Numbered from the stretch's first letter, positions 42,816 to 51,286 are shown. The stretch: 64,000 nt of DNA from Lachnospiraceae bacterium (GCA_017517305.1 JAFWZV010000020.1:62001-126000), one strand, 5' to 3'. Made by a program: numbers and translations. Notes: a model not told the origin generated them from the sequence alone.

Positions 42816-43336
42816 GAAGAATATTGATAGAAAATGAATATGTTAATCCAAGGGAGTGCTCTTATGGATTTCCTTGGGATAGTGATGGAACATGTTATAA
42901 TTTTAAAAGCCCAAATGAATGTGTAAAGAGTAGTGAGATAGATACTATAGAGAATCTAGAGGATGTAGAGACGCTGGTTATAGGCTGTGATTTGCAGGAT
43001 TATGGATTCATCTCTAGGTGCAAGAACCTTACTCAGCTATACATTTATAATGGAAGTAATATTATAGATTTGAGCTTCCTAGAGAAGCTATATAAGGTGA
43101 ACCATCTTTATATCGGTAGATCAAAGGTAAACTCTTTGGAGCCACTAGAGAGACTGGTGGAGGAAAAGAACAGACTTATGAGCGAGACAACAGATTTATG
43201 GACCAAAATATCTTATGGATTAGAAGGGGTTTACATAGACTCTGTGGTTGAATTGGATATTGCATCGGTGAAGGATGATGAGCATTGTATTATGGAGCTG
43301 ATTGTAAATGGAAAGGCTAAGAGGGCGTATAGATAG
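42812..43336 (+). CDS. leucine-rich-repeat-like small protein
   Basis: 174 residues. The middle shows repeated LRR-like strands: VETLVIGCDL, CKNLTQLYIYNGSNIIDLSFLEKL and VNHLYIGRSKVNSLEPLERL, which fit short LRRs of ~22 residues. The N-terminus ENEYVNPRECSYGFPWDSDGTCYNF has several Cys and aromatic residues. It is cytosolic by appearance and would serve as a protein-binding scaffold. Start ATG 42812 with GGAGG. It is followed by the zinc-ribbon gene 10 bases later. Confidence 0.8.
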   Translation: MRRILIENEYVNPRECSYGFPWDSDGTCYNFKSPNECVKSSEIDTIENLEDVETLVIGCDLQDYGFISRCKNLTQLYIYNGSNIIDLSFLEKLYKVNHLYIGRSKVNSLEPLERLVEEKNRLMSETTDLWTKISYGLEGVYIDSVVELDIASVKDDEHCIMELIVNGKAKRAYR

Positions 43337-43346
43337 GAGGCCATTT

Positions 43347-43565
43347 ATGAATAAACAAGTGGAGAAAAAAACAGTATACAACATATCACAAGAATCAATT
43401 TTGTTAGCGAAGAAAACTAGGACAGAATTGATGGAAAAAGGACAGATAACAGTAATTTGTCCGAAATGTCAAGAGCATCCAGAGATTATTACGACTCCAA
43501 GGGGTGAGAGAACTATGGTGACTTGTAAATGTGGCTATATTATTAGTGTTGATATTAATTTATAA
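43347..43565 (+). CDS. small zinc-ribbon protein
   Basis: 72 residues. The C-terminal half contains ICPKCQEHPEII and VTCKCGYIISV, two CxxC/CxC knuckles forming a zinc ribbon. The N-terminal part is basic and helical. Start ATG 43347 directly follows GGAGGCCATTT; a longer frame from 43308 lies inside the previous gene and is rejected. It may be a nucleic-acid-binding accessory to its neighbours. Confidence 0.82.
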   Translation: MNKQVEKKTVYNISQESILLAKKTRTELMEKGQITVICPKCQEHPEIITTPRGERTMVTCKCGYIISVDINL

Positions 43566-43588
43566 TTATGAAGGAGAATTAAGCAAAG

Positions 43589-43789
43589 ATGAATTTAGAT
43601 GGCAAACATATAAAACTAAGAGGTTCGTTAAACGATATGAGAATTAATGTAGCTTAAGTGATGCAGGAGGCTTATAAAATTGATAATGAGGAGAAAATCA
43701 TTATTATACCAGAAGAGGACGATGAGGATTGTATGGGCGGTTGTCCTATCCGACCAGAGATAGTTTTATGTGAAGGCTGTAGAGGATAG
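43589..43789 (+). pseudogene. small Cys-containing gene broken by an in-frame stop
   Basis: A single frame from ATG 43589 to TAG 43787-43789 is cut by TAA at 43655-43657 (codon 23). After the stop the frame goes on with VMQEAYKIDNEEKIIIIPEE and a Cys-rich end (CMGGC, CEGC). Either the gene is broken or translation restarts at GTG 43658 or ATG 43661, giving 42 residues. The upstream part has AAGGAGAATTAAGCAAAG as ribosome site. Confidence 0.55.
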
Positions 43790-43856
43790 ATATACGATGG
43801 CAATATCCATTTGGATATGATACAATCATACCAGATTACCCTCAAGGAGGCTAGGT

Positions 43857-44648
43857 ATGAACAGTGTAGAGCAAATCATCCATGACCACAACCGAATATG
43901 CTGGTATCCTTCAGCCGGAGCTGATTTTAGAGAACTACTTTTCTTATCTAAACAATTTTGTGCATGGAAGGATGTTCCTATAGCAGCCCACGAACTGCCG
44001 GATTTATTTATCCTGACAGATTGCAATCCTAGTGATACACCCTATGGATATTGCACTGGAGATACGTATATTGAACAAATCAATGGCAATTCCTATGATA
44101 AGATGAAGTATCTATTTAAAGCTATCAATAATTGTACTGTGATAACTGTAAATGATAAGGTTGAATTTGTAGAGAAGCTAGATGTTCAGTTTAATCAGGA
44201 GCTTTATAAGTTTGATGTATCAGATAACTATGGAAAAGCGTTTTATTTTTCTGTTCACATTGCCTCCAAGCAGTTAGGGGAATGGGATGTGAATGTTTTG
44301 TACATATTAGTTGAAAATACTAGCTTCGCATTTGATTATCTGGTTAAGAATAATGTAACTGTAGACTACATTGTAAAGGTAAGATATGGAGACCAATTTG
44401 GTGAAAGCAATGTGTCTGGGGATTGGCTTGCAAAGTTATTAAAGCCACTTAAAACAAAGTACTATCTGAGAAATGCATTTTCTCTGAGAAAAGCTTGCGA
44501 TGCTATAGTAGAACTAAAGGATAAGTTTCCTACAAGTGATATAGTTAATGACGATGTTTCTACATTGAAGCTAGAGCAGATATATCGAGTTAATGGAAGT
44601 CTTTGGTCGGGGCAGGGAGATATTTATTGGTATAAGGTTAAAAGTTAA
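43857..44648 (+). CDS. hypothetical protein
   Basis: 263 residues. The N-terminus HDHNRICWYPSAGADFRELLFLS...HELPDLFILTDCNPSD is a distinctive motif that I recall from uncharacterised proteins in accessory regions, but I cannot name the family with certainty. The C-terminal part is mixed alpha/beta with no catalytic signature. There is no membrane segment. Start ATG 43857 after AGGAGGCTAGGT. It lies between small unknown genes and the radical SAM gene and ends at a good terminator, so it may form a unit with the small genes before it. Confidence 0.82.
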   Translation: MNSVEQIIHDHNRICWYPSAGADFRELLFLSKQFCAWKDVPIAAHELPDLFILTDCNPSDTPYGYCTGDTYIEQINGNSYDKMKYLFKAINNCTVITVNDKVEFVEKLDVQFNQELYKFDVSDNYGKAFYFSVHIASKQLGEWDVNVLYILVENTSFAFDYLVKNNVTVDYIVKVRYGDQFGESNVSGDWLAKLLKPLKTKYYLRNAFSLRKACDAIVELKDKFPTSDIVNDDVSTLKLEQIYRVNGSLWSGQGDIYWYKVKS

Positions 44649-44669
44649 CATTTAAGATGAGCATAAACT

Positions 44670-44700
44670 CAGGCAGTAGCATTGCTACTGCCTGTTTTGC
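44670..44700 (+). terminator. rho-independent terminator
   Basis: CAGGCAGTAG / CTACTGCCTG around a short loop, with TTTTG. Confidence 0.9.
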
Positions 44701-44836
44701 TTATATCGATATTTGCTCCCTGAATGATTAAACCGCTGGTTTATAGATTTCCCTCTCACCCGATGATAATATACATATGTAGGAGTGTACGGTAAATGAT
44801 TCTTATGCAAGAATAATACAAAGTTAGGAGAACAAC

Positions 44837-46405
44837 ATGAAAATATTTTATAAAAAGGATTATATAACATGGACCAAATTGAATAAATGTGTAAACAAAG
44901 ATATAGCGCAGACTTATGAGATTATTTTCCCAGATGGAGATTTAAGTGCTCAGGAGTCAGATTGCGAGAATGCAATACGTTTGTGGGATGAGAAGAAGCA
45001 TGGTGATAAGGTAAAATATTATATAATGTGTGGACAGGGTAGGAGTGAACTATTTTTAGACTCGCTGGCAGAGGATTATTTGTATAAGATAGATGAGGCT
45101 GTTGGAGATGAGAAGGATGTTGTTTTAGCCATTGACGGTTGTAAAGTGCAATTTACTCAAGAGATGGTGGAGTATTTTCTTGGTCTTAAAGAGAAACGAG
45201 GCTTTAGATTACATATAATGGCTCATCTATTTGTGAGTGATATTGTTAAATCACATAACACATATAATATAGATAGGTTATTGCTTCCATATCTTGACAA
45301 TATTGAGCAATTTGACTCAGTTGCATTTTTTAATCCGGCAAAGCTAAAAGATGCCAGCTGCCGTAGTACAATGGATGCTAAGGCTCGTATGGAGGACGAT
45401 TTAATAATCGAGGAAATATTTGCGCAGGAGCTGGACGGCATATTAACTATGGCTAAGGAATTAGACCAGGTGGACGAGGAGCATCTGTGGTTATATGACT
45501 GGGATAAGAGAGCATATCAGCAGATAGAGCTTTTACCACAGGATTTAAGTGATAGACCTAGGTCAAGGAAAACATTTCAAGAGATTGCACCTAATGATGG
45601 CAAGGAGACCTGTAAGCGACTAAGAGAGCTAAGGGATGAATTTAGGAGAAAATATGGTCTAAAACTTAGAGAGAAGCCATGTAACTATTCTGGTGAATGT
45701 AAGGGTAGCTGTTCCTTCTGTGAGGATTATGCTACTACCTTATGGCGAGAAGCTTATGAACATCAACAGTATGATAAAACAATCGAAAGGTATTACGCTG
45801 ATCCAGTACCTATATGTGGCATTAGTAGATTGAGATGGGATTCTGATGGTCCAGGTATTCGAACCCTAGTGCTTATGGATGGCTGTCATATGAGCTGTAA
45901 GCATTGTATTAACAAGGATATAATCAACGATGGTCTTGCGGGCTATATGTTCACAGATGAGCTATATGAGATGATTGAGAAGGATAATCTATACTTTGAG
46001 ATGACTGGCGGAGGTGTTACATTTGGAGGTGGAGAACCGCTTATTCATTCAGAGTTTATAGGCGCATTTAAGGCTAATAATCCTAAGCTTAATGTGGCAG
46101 TGGAGACATGCCTTAATTCTTCCTTTGAGAGTGTTTCAGAATTGGTATTTTTGGTGGATTATTGGATTATAGATGTTAAGGATATGAATGATGATATATA
46201 TCGAAGCTATACAGGTTTGACCAATTTTTCTATGAAAAGAAATCTTAAGTACCTGCTTAGTCATGTGCCTGCTGAGAAGATATTATGCAGGGTGCCATTA
46301 ATTCCTGGATTCAATATGCTAGAGGATGTAGAAAAATCTGTACAAGAACTTAATGAGATGGGAGTAACTAATATAGAGCGTTTTGAGTACAAGGTAGGTG
46401 AATAG
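44837..46405 (+). CDS. radical SAM protein, glycyl-radical-activase-like, with large N-terminal extension
   Basis: 522 residues. The C-terminal ~200 follow the pyruvate formate-lyase activase pattern: DSDGPGIRTLVLMDGC, the [4Fe-4S]/SAM motif CHMSCKHC (Cys350, 354, 357), and EMTGGGVTFGGGEPLI. Just before it Cys282, 288, 292 and 295 (CxxxxxCxxxCxxC) may hold another cluster. The first ~270 residues match no domain I know. No glycyl radical enzyme is present in the window, so this is not an ordinary activase pair. Start ATG 44837 with AGGAG. The next gene begins 2 bases after the stop and is probably its partner. Confidence 0.88.
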   Translation: MKIFYKKDYITWTKLNKCVNKDIAQTYEIIFPDGDLSAQESDCENAIRLWDEKKHGDKVKYYIMCGQGRSELFLDSLAEDYLYKIDEAVGDEKDVVLAIDGCKVQFTQEMVEYFLGLKEKRGFRLHIMAHLFVSDIVKSHNTYNIDRLLLPYLDNIEQFDSVAFFNPAKLKDASCRSTMDAKARMEDDLIIEEIFAQELDGILTMAKELDQVDEEHLWLYDWDKRAYQQIELLPQDLSDRPRSRKTFQEIAPNDGKETCKRLRELRDEFRRKYGLKLREKPCNYSGECKGSCSFCEDYATTLWREAYEHQQYDKTIERYYADPVPICGISRLRWDSDGPGIRTLVLMDGCHMSCKHCINKDIINDGLAGYMFTDELYEMIEKDNLYFEMTGGGVTFGGGEPLIHSEFIGAFKANNPKLNVAVETCLNSSFESVSELVFLVDYWIIDVKDMNDDIYRSYTGLTNFSMKRNLKYLLSHVPAEKILCRVPLIPGFNMLEDVEKSVQELNEMGVTNIERFEYKVGE

Positions 46406-46407
46406 CT

Positions 46408-47196
46408 ATGAAGCAGGAATTTAAACTAAGAGATTGGTGTGTGTATGAATACTATGGTGAATACAAAATTAGAGGACTAGTGGATTATGTACCCGAATAT
46501 GGGCGATATGTGAAGCTTAATATAAGTCTAAAGGAATTTGCTCATAACATAACTGATGATGTGCTTGTCTGCGAGACAGAGGAGAATAGATATGTATGTC
46601 CGCTGAAATATTTTGACATAAGATATAACTATAATTATATAGATGGAGCATATGTTAAGAAACTTAAAGATAAAATGAAGAAAAGTGGTAGCGAAATGGA
46701 CGCCTTAGCTTTGGCTACAGGAGAGCTGGTATTGGATAAGCATAAGAGTACATACACAAAGCACATCCTAAAGCTTGCAGAGGAAGGACGTAAGGAACTT
46801 GAGCTAGAAGATAGTGCATTTCGCCAAAATCTTATAGACCAGGCAAATGAATATGATAACTCCATATACATAGCGTGGTACAACGTAGACGATACTAATA
46901 TGCTGGCATATCATCTTGGCGATGAATTAGGAATTGTTACACCTGAGCTACATGTAGGAACCATTCAGGACAGTGTGCTATATACTAAGTATCCGGACAA
47001 ACAGGATGATGAAAAACTTGATTTTAGATATTTTCCGCGAGGTTTTAGTACTTATACAACTTACCTGTGGTCAGAGAATATTACTCATGCAGTTATCAAG
47101 AATTGTATGGAATGGAATATAACCTTTAATGGCAGAGTGATAGCTCCGGGTGAGGTAGTTGTAATTCCAAGAGAGGATGGGAGATTGTATCTGTAG
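46408..47196 (+). CDS. hypothetical partner of the radical SAM protein
   Basis: 262 residues, unrecognised. The N-terminal region (LRDWCVYEYYGEYKIRGLVDYVPEYGRYV) looks like a beta-barrel. The C-terminal part (SENITHAVIKNCMEWNITFNGRVIAPGEVVVIPREDG) is also beta-rich. A charged helical middle lies between. There is no glycine-radical motif, so it is not an evident activase substrate of the PFL type. It is tightly coupled to the radical SAM gene. A palindromic hairpin (ATACCCTAGC/GCTAGGGTAT, 47201-47224) follows. Confidence 0.8.
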   Translation: MKQEFKLRDWCVYEYYGEYKIRGLVDYVPEYGRYVKLNISLKEFAHNITDDVLVCETEENRYVCPLKYFDIRYNYNYIDGAYVKKLKDKMKKSGSEMDALALATGELVLDKHKSTYTKHILKLAEEGRKELELEDSAFRQNLIDQANEYDNSIYIAWYNVDDTNMLAYHLGDELGIVTPELHVGTIQDSVLYTKYPDKQDDEKLDFRYFPRGFSTYTTYLWSENITHAVIKNCMEWNITFNGRVIAPGEVVVIPREDGRLYL

Positions 47197-47200
47197 GATA

Positions 47201-47224
47201 ATACCCTAGCTTTGGCTAGGGTAT
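47201..47224 (+). terminator. hairpin after the radical SAM pair
   Basis: ATACCCTAGC pairs perfectly with GCTAGGGTAT around TTTG; it lacks a strong T-run, so a weak terminator or mRNA stabiliser. Confidence 0.5.
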
Positions 47225-47343
47225 GGATTAGCATGTTAATAAAATGTATTAGATATAAACTTTATTAGATGATAGACTATAGTTTTTTGAATTGATAAAT
47301 GGTGCAATAATATTTAAGTACTAGAAAAATAAGGGAGGTACAT

Positions 47344-47445
47344 ATGAATAATAATTCTAATAGCACTATTGAGATAATATTTGCAGTACTAGATGATAGT
47401 ATTTTGGCATTAGGAGAGAGTACATTAGAAGAATTATCAAGATAA
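47344..47445 (+). CDS. 33-residue small protein
   Basis: ATG 47344 has a perfect AAGGGAGG site 6-7 bases upstream. The product is acidic with a helical ending (STLEELSR). No family is recognised. It has no near neighbours, as the next gene starts 83 bases later. The clear ribosome site supports translation. Confidence 0.5.
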   Translation: MNNNSNSTIEIIFAVLDDSILALGESTLEELSR

Positions 47446-47527
47446 AATATATACATATCGATATGTTACCCTCCATAGAGTTAACCTATAATTGAAAAAG
47501 ATAATTAAAAGGATGGTGTGATATTGT

Positions 47528-47980
47528 TTGTATATATTTCTTGATATTGATGGAGTTTTAAATAAATCATCTCAATGGAAACGAATGTATTCCTTAGATG
47601 AGGATTGTGTAAGAAGCTTCTGTAGTTTTGTTACACAAGTGAATGGGCAGATTATATTAACGTCTTCGTGGCGTAGTGGATTTGTAGACACCCTAAGCAA
47701 GGAGAATACACCCCAGATCAAAACCTTAGAAAATATGCTGCTAGTACATGGAATAAAAATAATGGACAAGACTCCTTACTTGCCAGGACGAAAGCGAGAC
47801 AAGGAGATAGAACGATTTCTATATTTGAAGGAATTTGATGCTATGCATGAGGATTATATCATTATAGATGATGATAAGGATGAATTTGGGGTTGTGGGGA
47901 AGAAGAATTATTTTACAGACCCTGCTCAGGGATTTTGTAAATTGGATGTAAAGCAATGCTTGAAATTATGTAGGAGGTAG
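47528..47980 (+). CDS. HAD-like phosphatase domain protein of the RNA-repair-linked type
   Basis: 150 residues. YIFLDIDGVLNKSSQW carries the DxDGV motif I; ILTSSWR is motif II; and DYIIIDDDKDEF supplies the acidic motif IV. This compact HAD form is the type found fused in 'Swiss Army Knife' RNA repair proteins (PF18143), where it trims RNA-end phosphates. Here it stands alone. The start is TTG 47528 with AAGGATGG upstream; no ATG fits. Its position in the same island as rtcB supports an RNA-end role, but that is inference. The next gene starts 4 bases later. Confidence 0.82.
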   Translation: MYIFLDIDGVLNKSSQWKRMYSLDEDCVRSFCSFVTQVNGQIILTSSWRSGFVDTLSKENTPQIKTLENMLLVHGIKIMDKTPYLPGRKRDKEIERFLYLKEFDAMHEDYIIIDDDKDEFGVVGKKNYFTDPAQGFCKLDVKQCLKLCRR

Positions 47981-47984
47981 CCCA

Positions 47985-48317
47985 ATGGAAGAACTATATA
48001 ACAAATTACGTGCAATACCAGGTTCGCATTTTGGCTTTGTTATGGGGATATTAAATTATGCAAAGAAGAAATCAGATAGAGTAGAGAAGCTTTTGAATTA
48101 TATTAATTCTAATAACGATTTAACTGTATCTGATGTAGTTATGTTTGTATCAACACAACCTGATTTTTTTGAGGATGATGGAGAAATTCCAGAAGTATCA
48201 AAAGAAGTAGACTTAAACAAAGAACTGAAAAAAGGGGTTGAAGACATGCTTTCTGTAAATGTTAAGGATGCAAGGAAAGTATTTGATGATATACGTAAAG
48301 ATTATGGATTAGATTAA
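47985..48317 (+). CDS. hypothetical acidic helical protein
   Basis: 110 residues. It begins with EELYNKLRAIPGSHFGFVMGILNYAKKK, then an acidic middle (FFEDDGEIPEVSKEVDLN), ending in VKDARKVFDDIRKDYGLD. I do not recognise it. It is tightly coupled to the HAD gene (GGAGG spans the HAD stop), so it is probably its partner or regulator. Confidence 0.75.
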   Translation: MEELYNKLRAIPGSHFGFVMGILNYAKKKSDRVEKLLNYINSNNDLTVSDVVMFVSTQPDFFEDDGEIPEVSKEVDLNKELKKGVEDMLSVNVKDARKVFDDIRKDYGLD

Positions 48318-48373
48318 TAAAATGCGACAGATATTGAAGAAGTATGAGGGTATGTAATACGAGAGGAATTATT

Positions 48374-48514
48374 ATGACAGACACAACTGTAGTAAACGAG
48401 AGACATGAATCTATAAACGAACTTAAAGATAGATTAGAAAAAATAGAATTATCTATCATCGTAAATGGTACATTGTCAGAGGAGGAAGTCGAATTGTTGT
48501 TAGATAGGGTATAG
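48374..48514 (+). CDS. 46-residue small protein
   Basis: ATG 48374 behind GAGAGGAATT opens a 46-residue acidic helical protein (INELKDRLEKIELSII then SEEEVELLLDRV). It may be an antitoxin-like or accessory peptide of the HAD-containing operon. Family unknown. Confidence 0.5.
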   Translation: MTDTTVVNERHESINELKDRLEKIELSIIVNGTLSEEEVELLLDRV

Positions 48515-48529
48515 GAGTATAAGAGGTAC

Positions 48530-48553
48530 GCAATTTGCATTTTTGCAAATTGC
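48530..48553. other. palindromic hairpin GCAATTTGCA / TGCAAATTGC
   Basis: A perfect 10-bp inverted repeat with TTTT loop, just upstream of repeat copy A. It may be an operator or part of a terminator cluster. Confidence 0.6.
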
Positions 48554-48569
48554 AAATTCGGAAAAACTA

Positions 48570-48638
48570 GGTTGTGGCGTAGTGTGGAAAGCAATCTCAG
48601 CTGCTGAGGCGGTTGGGGTTGCTTTTTTGTTATAAAAT
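48570..48638 (+). repeat. terminator-like repeat, copy A
   Basis: It begins GGTTGTGGCGTAGTGTGG, has a stem AGCAATCTCAGCTGCTGAGGC.. and a T-run. It is almost identical to 50141-50206 on the other side of the DUF4143 ATPase gene. It probably terminates transcription; the two copies bracket the gene. Confidence 0.85.
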
Positions 48639-48641
48639 GAG

Positions 48642-48743
48642 TATATTTCGGCTAAAATATAATCATAATAAAAATTAGCCGAAATATACTTGATTTTTGT
48701 GTGACATTCGGCTAAAATACAATTAGATTACAAATTAGCCGAA
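48642..48743. promoter_or_regulatory. doubled palindromic operator of the DUF4143 ATPase gene
   Basis: Two 37-bp units, TTCGGCTAA-N19-TTAGCCGAA, at 48647-48683 and 48707-48743, with start points 60 bp apart. Arms are identical in both, and both spacers are 19 bases and A+T-rich. The first unit's symmetry extends by five more bases on each side. The second ends 15 bases before the ATPase start codon. The layout suggests binding of a dimeric or multimeric repressor across two sites; self-regulation is possible. Confidence 0.75.
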
Positions 48744-48757
48744 AGAGGGTAGACGGT

Positions 48758-49981
48758 ATGAATTATATAAAGAGAAATTTGGAGAACGTAGTTAGTCAAG
48801 TTACAAAGGAATATCCTGTGGTGTTAGTCACAGGACCAAGACAGGTTGGTAAGACTACTATGCTTCAGAAGTTAATGGAAGGAACAGATAGAGGATATGT
48901 TACCTTGGATGATTTGAATGAAAGAAATATTGCAAAGACTGATCCGGAATTATTTTTGCAGTTGCACAAGCCACCTGTGATGATTGATGAGGTACAATAT
49001 GCACCAGAATTATTTACTTATATAAAAATGCACGTAGATAAATATCATGAGCCAGGTGCATTTTGGCTTACGGGTTCTCAGGTGTTTAAACTAATGCGTG
49101 GAGTACAAGAATCATTAGCAGGAAGAGTAGCTGTGCTGTCGCTTACATCTTTATCTCAGGCAGAAATTTCAGGTGGTGATATGGAACCATTTATAATAGA
49201 TATGGAGGCTTTATCCACTAGAAAGAATGGAAGAAAAGAAGCAGACACAAGAGCTATTTTTGAACGAATATATAAAGGATCAATGCCAGCAATTGTAAGT
49301 GGTGCGAATAGTAATAGTCAGATATTTTATAGCAGTTATTTGTCAACTTATATTGAGCGTGATGTAAAGGAATTGTCGGATGCTATTGATTCACTTAAGT
49401 TTCTTAGATTTATTACCGCAGTAGCAGCAAGGTGTGGTCAAATGCTGAATATGGCAGAGGTTGCTAGAGATGCAGATATAAATCAGACACAGGCAAAGAA
49501 CTGGTTGGGGATTTTGGAAACCCTGGGAATTATATTTTATCTCCACCCATATTCCAATAATTTACTAAAACGTCTTGTGAAAACTCCTAAATTGTATTTT
49601 TATGATACAGGAATGGTATGTTACCTAACCAAGTGGAGTAGTGCTGAAACTTTAGAGAGTGGTGCTATGAATGGTGCAATTTTAGAAAATTATGTGGTTG
49701 CAGAGATTATGAAAACTTACTTGAATTGTGGAAAGGAACCTTACATTTACTATTATCGAGATAAGGATTATAAGGAAATAGATATTGTTCTAGAACATGA
49801 TGGGGTTTTGAATCCAATAGAAATTAAGAAAACTTCCAATCCTGGAACAGAGCTGACAAAGGTATTCGGTTTACTGGATAAGTCATCAACACCACGTTCG
49901 AAGGGGGCTGTTATATGTATGAAGCCAGGTCTTAGTGCAATTGATAGAGATAATTATATTGTTCCTGTTTGGATGATATAG
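48758..49981 (+). CDS. DUF4143-family AAA ATPase
   Basis: 407 residues. Walker A is VLVTGPRQVGKTTMLQ (residues ~23-38), Walker B VMIDEVQYAPEL, and sensor WLTGSQ. The C-terminal DUF4143 part has a PD-(D/E)XK-like pattern, YYRDKDYKEIDIVLEHDGVLNPIEIKKTSNPG (D-x(n)-E-x-K). Members are widespread single genes near mobile or defence regions with unknown substrates. Start ATG 48758 after AGAGGG. It sits behind the doubled operator and is enclosed by two terminator repeats, so it looks like an inserted cassette. Confidence 0.93.
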   Translation: MNYIKRNLENVVSQVTKEYPVVLVTGPRQVGKTTMLQKLMEGTDRGYVTLDDLNERNIAKTDPELFLQLHKPPVMIDEVQYAPELFTYIKMHVDKYHEPGAFWLTGSQVFKLMRGVQESLAGRVAVLSLTSLSQAEISGGDMEPFIIDMEALSTRKNGRKEADTRAIFERIYKGSMPAIVSGANSNSQIFYSSYLSTYIERDVKELSDAIDSLKFLRFITAVAARCGQMLNMAEVARDADINQTQAKNWLGILETLGIIFYLHPYSNNLLKRLVKTPKLYFYDTGMVCYLTKWSSAETLESGAMNGAILENYVVAEIMKTYLNCGKEPYIYYYRDKDYKEIDIVLEHDGVLNPIEIKKTSNPGTELTKVFGLLDKSSTPRSKGAVICMKPGLSAIDRDNYIVPVWMI

Positions 49982-50140
49982 TTGATAAATGGCTATATGT
50001 TGGATGATTGATGTTTAGTGAATCAAGTAGCCAATGCCACGGCAGCATCGGTTGTTTGAGGTGAGAAGATAGGAATATAAAGGGTTTGAGGCGGTGTAAA
50101 GGGCATTTTATGCCAGGTTTATGCCAGAAAAATTAGATAG

Positions 50141-50206
50141 GGTTGTGGCGTAGTGTGGAAAAGCAATCTCAGCTGCTGAGGCGGTTGAGGTTGTTTTTTA
50201 TAAAAT
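50141..50206 (+). repeat. terminator-like repeat, copy B
   Basis: Second copy of 48570-48638: GGTTGTGGCGTAGTGTGG, hairpin and TTTTTT. In 49982-50390 I see no gene; besides this repeat and the promoter at 50274 there is nothing recognisable. Confidence 0.85.
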
Positions 50207-50273
50207 TATATAGAGTGTGATTTGATGAAACATATCAGTCTAACTTCAAGGGGCTGACTGGATATTGAAATGA

Positions 50274-50302
50274 TTGAGAGAATGAGAACAGTTTGATATA
50301 AT
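50274..50302 (+). promoter_or_regulatory. promoter for the HEPN-like pair
   Basis: TTGAGA (50274-50279), 17-base spacer, TATAAT (50297-50302). Confidence 0.65.
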
Positions 50303-50390
50303 TTGAATTAGAAAAAATTATGGACAAGTTGAACCATATCATTATGTAAGTGAGAAAATAAAAAATGCAGTAAAAAGGAGAATTATATTT

Positions 50391-51161
50391 ATGACGAAGG
50401 AAGAAATATTAGAATACTTTTATTGTGAAACAGAAGGGATTGTTGCAACAGAAGTTGTTTTAGTGGAGACAAAATCATCCTATCTATGGCAAATGGATTG
50501 TTATAAGATAAGTACAGAGCAAGGAACGTGTTTTTATGTATTTGATAGTGATATGCTTCCGGTAAACATATATCCAATTAGAGAGGGTGAAACATTGGAT
50601 GAATGTTATTATAAACACATCGGTTTCATGACGGAGTTGTGCTCGTCGTCTATTGATAATAATTTTATTTTTAATTTTATTGAAGACTATTCTATTTTTC
50701 CTATATTAGATAGGCGTATTAATGAAATTGAAAAAGATATTACGTTAGATAAAAATGCTAATCAGTTTTCTGGCATTGCTAATCAAATTAGGGATTGTTA
50801 TTTGAATCTTACTGATTATTTAATGAACAGAATGCGAACGAACAATCCTGAATTTAAAAATGATAATTTTACTTCGAATTTAGAAGAATTTTTGAAATTA
50901 ATCATTCCGGGAAAACAATCTGAAACTCGAAGAAATACAATTAACGGTATTGCTCAAAAAGGATGGAAATTCAACTCGGAACTGGTACATAAAGATTCAA
51001 TTACAGTGTTTGATATACTTATTTCAATAAATATTTTACGCTTGTTGGTGTCAACGGTTAGTAATTTAATTGTCGGGAATAATATGCCTTTTAACAAGGT
51101 GAAATGCCCTCATTGTCATAGTGAGAAATATACTATGGAACAAAATTCAATGTTTTATTAG
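50391..51161 (+). CDS. hypothetical protein, HEPN/Abi-like with C-terminal zinc knuckle
   Basis: 256 residues, Asn/Ile-rich and more A+T-rich than the genes before. The mid-region NQIRDCYLNLTDYLMNRM and GWKFNSELVHKDSITVFDILISINILRLL resemble helical HEPN-type or abortive-infection proteins (the LVHxDS ending). C-terminal CPHCHS is one zinc knuckle; its partner Cys pair is missing before the stop at 51161. Start ATG 50391 with AAGGAG. A second HEPN-like gene follows. Function inferred as defence; confidence in the fold is low. Confidence 0.7.
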   Translation: MTKEEILEYFYCETEGIVATEVVLVETKSSYLWQMDCYKISTEQGTCFYVFDSDMLPVNIYPIREGETLDECYYKHIGFMTELCSSSIDNNFIFNFIEDYSIFPILDRRINEIEKDITLDKNANQFSGIANQIRDCYLNLTDYLMNRMRTNNPEFKNDNFTSNLEEFLKLIIPGKQSETRRNTINGIAQKGWKFNSELVHKDSITVFDILISINILRLLVSTVSNLIVGNNMPFNKVKCPHCHSEKYTMEQNSMFY

Positions 51162-51230
51162 AAGAAATTATGAAAAAGATATAAATAATATATAGTTTTG
51201 TTGAAATTTAATCTTGATATGTTCGATTTG

Positions 51231-51259
51231 TTGAAAAATGGATAAGTAGCTTACTATAA
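51231..51259 (+). promoter_or_regulatory. promoter for HEPN gene 2
   Basis: TTGAAA (51231-51236), 17-base spacer, CTATAA (51254-51259). Confidence 0.45.
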
Positions 51260-51286
51260 GATTAGTATTTGTTCGGAGGGATGTAA

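Noticed and set aside
48642-48743. CRISPR or IS-end repeats
   Set aside because: Only two units with internal symmetry and no transposase; better explained as a doubled operator.
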